Assembly: GCA_002385605.1 (NCBI GenBank)
Contig: DGDU01000008.1
Span: forward strand, 52,025-60,817
Length of the DNA: 8,793 nucleotides
DNA from: Christensenella sp. UBA3944
GTDB lineage: Bacteria; Bacillota; Clostridia; Christensenellales; DTU072
Direction: 5' to 3'
Positions 7,501 to 8,793 of this stretch are shown piece after piece. The position numbers and the translations under genes are program-made. Numbering within the stretch: the stretch's first letter is position 1; every line of letters starts with the position of its first letter. Below the pieces are notes generated by a model. It was not told the DNA's origin. It saw only the letters and a list, made by a program, of their open reading frames with translations, and searched no databases.

Positions 7501-8793
7501 CGTTATCTTGTATGTAAGGGCGGGGTCCGGGTCGCCGTAAACCTTCTCCTTCGGGTCGGCTATCACGGTTATCGGCCTCTGGGTGATGGTAAAATCCGAC
7601 CCGAGGAAGTTGATATCGTAGTTGCTGTTGGCCAGGTTGCCTCTGTTGATGGGATAGGTGCCTACCGCTTCGCCCGCTTGCCGCGCGAGAGCGCCCGACA
7701 GGGTATCGCTTCCCACAAGGTTGCCCGCCGATATGGTGTAGGTGAGCACGGGGTCGCTATCGCCGTAAACCTTGCCCTGCGAATGGTTAGCTGCTACCGT
7801 TATAGGCCTGGGGTTGATGGTAAAGGTGCCGTTTGAAAAGCTTATATTGTAATTGGGGTTAGTGAGCCCGCCCTGGGATATGGTATATGAGCCAACCGTA
7901 TTGCCCGAGGCGCGGGTTAAAGAGCCCGAAAGCGAATCGCCGCCCAAAAGCTTGCCAGCGGTTATCGTATAGGTGAGGCCGGGGTCGGAATCTCCGTAGA
8001 TTTTGGAAACATTGTTTGCCTTTACGCTTATGCTGGGGGTTATTGTGAGCGCCATCTCCTTGCCGTAAAGCTCGGATTGCACTCCGCTGTGAGAGCCTCT
8101 TACCTGCATCAGCCCTACCCTTACATGGGTGACGCCCGAAACCGCGCCGCTAAGTGACGCCGACATATAGTGCCAGAACGCCCCTTTGCCGTTTGTGCGC
8201 GACGAAAAAGCTACTTTAGAGGTATAAAAACCTTCGAGGTTTTTGGAGCCCGAGCCCCAAGCGATAAATATCCACGAGGTGGCGTCGTCCAGCTGCCTGT
8301 TGCCTAGATAGGTGGTGAAGGTCATCGTAATCCTGCCCGCGGCGATTTCGCTTTGGATATCCGCGGACAGCGGAATGGTCAGCAGGTGCATGAGCTTTCT
8401 GTTTTGCCCGTTGCTGCCCTGGTCCATTATAAGCTCGTTGTCGGGGGTGCCGTACCGATTGCGGGTGATGCCGTCGTTAAAATTGTAATTTTCGTTATAC
8501 CTGCAGTCGCCGTTGCTCGCCGCCGTAGCGCCCGAGATCCAATACGCGCCCGAAGGGTCATTATAGGTGCTGCAGCCCGTTGCCAGCGAAGCGGTGCCCG
8601 CGCGGGTCAGGGTTCCCCAGTCGGCTTTGCCGCCCTGCTTCCAAAGGGATATGGGCGTGGGGTTGAATATAAGGCGGAAGTTATGTACCTTCATATTTAC
8701 TTCCTTCCAGCCCCAGATTTCGATGGAAATCCTTAAATACTTGCCGGATATGTTGCCCTCGTGCCAGACTTCCCAGCTGTTGCTGGGGCTTGT
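4564..8793 (-). CDS. Giant MBG-repeat surface protein, 5' end beyond window
   Basis: This is a membrane-anchored, stalk-like extracellular protein; binding partner unknown. The frame is open from the right edge to the stop at 4564 (1409 residues visible). The ATG at 8694 is probably internal: the 33 codons before it read as plausible protein (ending IEIWGWKEVN), and no signal peptide follows it, although AAGGA lies 7 nt upstream. Numbering from that Met, 1-220 is an unrecognised beta-rich region, with Cys41 and Cys64 able to form a disulfide. Residues 221-1151 hold twelve MBG-type modules of 75-80 residues, each with (R)PITV, (K)xYGDxDP, GxLVGSDTLSG, a G-x-Y and a NPNYxIxF strand. Residues 1152-1229 look like a different Ig-like module. 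A C-terminal region follows, then a helix at 1350-1368 and a KGSASRRR tail. There is no LPXTG, so anchoring is by the helix. No terminator was seen between its stop and the hydrolase, so read-through is possible. Confidence 0.88.
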   Translation of the reverse strand, partial: TSPSNSWEVWHEGNISGKYLRISIEIWGWKEVNMKVHNFRLIFNPTPISLWKQGGKADWGTLTRAGTASLATGCSTYNDPSGAYWISGATAASNGDCRYNENYNFNDGITRNRYGTPDNELIMDQGSNGQNRKLMHLLTIPLSADIQSEIAAGRITMTFTTYLGNRQLDDATSWIFIAWGSGSKNLEGFYTSKVAFSSRTNGKGAFWHYMSASLSGAVSGVTHVRVGLMQVRGSHSGVQSELYGKEMALTITPSISVKANNVSKIYGDSDPGLTYTITAGKLLGGDSLSGSLTRASGNTVGSYTISQGGLTNPNYNISFSNGTFTINPRPITVAANHSQGKVYGDSDPVLTYTISAGNLVGSDTLSGALARQAGEAVGTYPINRGNLANSNYDINFLGSDFTITQRPITVIADPKEKVYGDPDPALTYKITGGNLVGSDTLSGAITRQEGETVGGYIIQKGSLGNGNYSITFVDSVLTITPRQISVAANAASKTYGDPDPAELTYRITSGNLVNGDSFSGALQRQPGEDARSYTINKHTLSLSENYTLNYISASFTITPRQIMVAADNKSKIYGQPDPGLTYSIVSGSLAFSDTFTGNVARAGGESVGFYTIRQNDLRLSSNYTLLFTNGAFTIERRPITIKGDTVSKIYGEADPAFTYSITAGSLVGSDKLSGTLARDAGDNAGTYNITQGTVNNTHNPNYDITYVNGQLTILTYEIAVTPSLFTKIYGEDDPELTEEIQTGINGETVTVVYTREEGENAGSYSLLTVDFAEPQQNYTVTFAEGSAEGKFAIGRRPITVTADSINRIFGEPLIYEYTYRITSGSLAFSDTLSGELACEAVQAAGRYPISQGTLTDENNPNYAITFVGAFYNISKASIGVSVPKNTYYKIFAEDDPQLTHETDGVGEKFFVTFTREPGEDAGFYDIVSVASQDPNYQVYIQGDSGKDSFEIRRRQITVFANPAGHIYGEADAIITFSVANLPSGYTVAGTLSREEGKDVNTYQILQGSVTDENNPNYAITFVGNTYTIYRRPITVTAIDTGHTYGDPEAPLCFDSGDIAEGDSLTGTPGIPGPNAGVYNITQGTLTNANNPDYDIQFVSAVCVVGRRPITVTLKPQSSEYGAPVIINSKAYTVTSGSLVAGDDPGVTIERVSQSLMIGYYGLTASYTNQNYEVTFIASYYEIKKIKPVITVAHDYIEMAYTGKPYHIAAAANTHAAIQYRINGQAVENSFAEAGTYRVTLTAGETDIHYSPDPVTVTIVIKPTAITGENIIVYRQQGFGDASGLKIALTEREGEYAQYLTRTETLSDSYSIDFGGEAMATIIKVKVPDALMGKGSVKLLITEGEVTRVLNLSPDANGFVSFEISSSATVSFVAPMQSRSTLTTVIGVAVAIAAIICVFLIVKGSASRRR
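5704..6648 (-). repeat. Duplicated two-module unit (modules 7-8 and 9-10)
   Basis: Modules 7-8 (6648-6169) and 9-10 (6168-5704) form a direct repeat of a divergent plus a standard module. DNA at 5725-5763 and 6190-6228 matches over 39 nt with one difference (27 nt, mismatch, 11 nt), 465 nt or 155 codons apart, and encodes DENNPNYAITFVG in both. Modules 7 and 9 are alike in protein but diverged in DNA. Confidence 0.72.
7463..7725 (-). repeat. 35-nt exact repeat one module apart
   Basis: The same 35 nt occurs at 7463-7497 (module 3) and 7691-7725 (module 2), 228 nt apart, exactly 76 codons. It encodes the GNLVGSDTLSGA core. The flanking bases diverge at once on both sides. Confidence 0.85.

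Larger units (their letters stand above)
5242..8034 (-). repeat. Array of twelve tandem MBG modules
   Basis: Module boundaries, in protein order: 8034-7810, 7809-7579, 7578-7351, 7350-7117, 7116-6886, 6885-6649, 6648-6409, 6408-6169, 6168-5935, 5934-5704, 5703-5476, 5475-5242. Modules 1-6, 8, 10 and 11 follow the standard pattern. Modules 7 and 9 are divergent and resemble each other, with TREEGENAG/TREPGEDAG, KIYGEDDP/KIFAEDDP and a G-K-x-F-x-I ending. Module 12 is the most degenerate, having lost the DP of the YGDxDP motif. Boundaries are set at the (R)(P/Q)I(T/S)V strand and are uncertain by a few residues. Confidence 0.85.

Noticed and set aside
5242..8034. MBG array as a CRISPR-like or non-coding repeat array
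   Set aside because: The period is about 230 nt, units are coding and diverged, and conservation is at protein level, not in short identical DNA repeats with unique spacers.

Overview
The window looks like a piece of a Bacillota (Clostridia-like) chromosome, probably from an uncultured or host-associated anaerobe; this assignment is inference. It rests on consensus-type sigma-A promoters, strong AGGAGG-type ribosome binding sites, short intrinsic terminators, a YcxB-like membrane protein, an XRE-cupin regulator, and two large repeat-built extracellular proteins of kinds common in such genomes (InlB B-repeat/GLUG and MBG modules). No phage, transposon, CRISPR, rRNA or tRNA signal was seen.

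Layout. Positions 1-210 hold no convincing gene. A near-perfect promoter (TTGACA, 17-nt spacer, TATAAT, 211-239) then drives a rightward three-gene run. The first gene (283-2286) encodes a secreted protein with a signal peptide, one InlB B-repeat and a long GLUG-repeat region. It is followed 12 nt later by a YcxB-like two-helix membrane protein (2299-2847) and 13 nt after that by an XRE-cupin regulator (2861-3403). The run ends at a strong hairpin (3431-3460). Two further hairpins follow, one a good terminator for leftward transcription.

The right-hand two thirds is read leftward. A cytoplasmic HSL/acetyl-esterase-like alpha/beta hydrolase (4477 to 3557) has its own extended -10 promoter and ribosome binding site. 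Upstream of it lies the dominant feature, a giant surface protein (8793 to 4564). Its frame stays open to the right edge, so its N-terminus is outside the window; the ATG at 8694 is probably internal. It has an unrecognised N-terminal beta-rich region, twelve tandem MBG-type modules of about 77 residues, one Ig-like module, a C-terminal region, a transmembrane helix and a short Arg-rich tail without LPXTG.

Together this reads as a cell-surface/adhesin locus: one secreted repeat protein in an operon with a small membrane protein and a putative regulator, convergent with a membrane-anchored stalk-like protein and an esterase. I did not find clear evidence of a new enzymatic or defence system. 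The most interesting structure is the module history of the MBG array, including a duplicated two-module unit and a 35-nt exact repeat exactly one module apart, together with its unidentified N-terminal domain.
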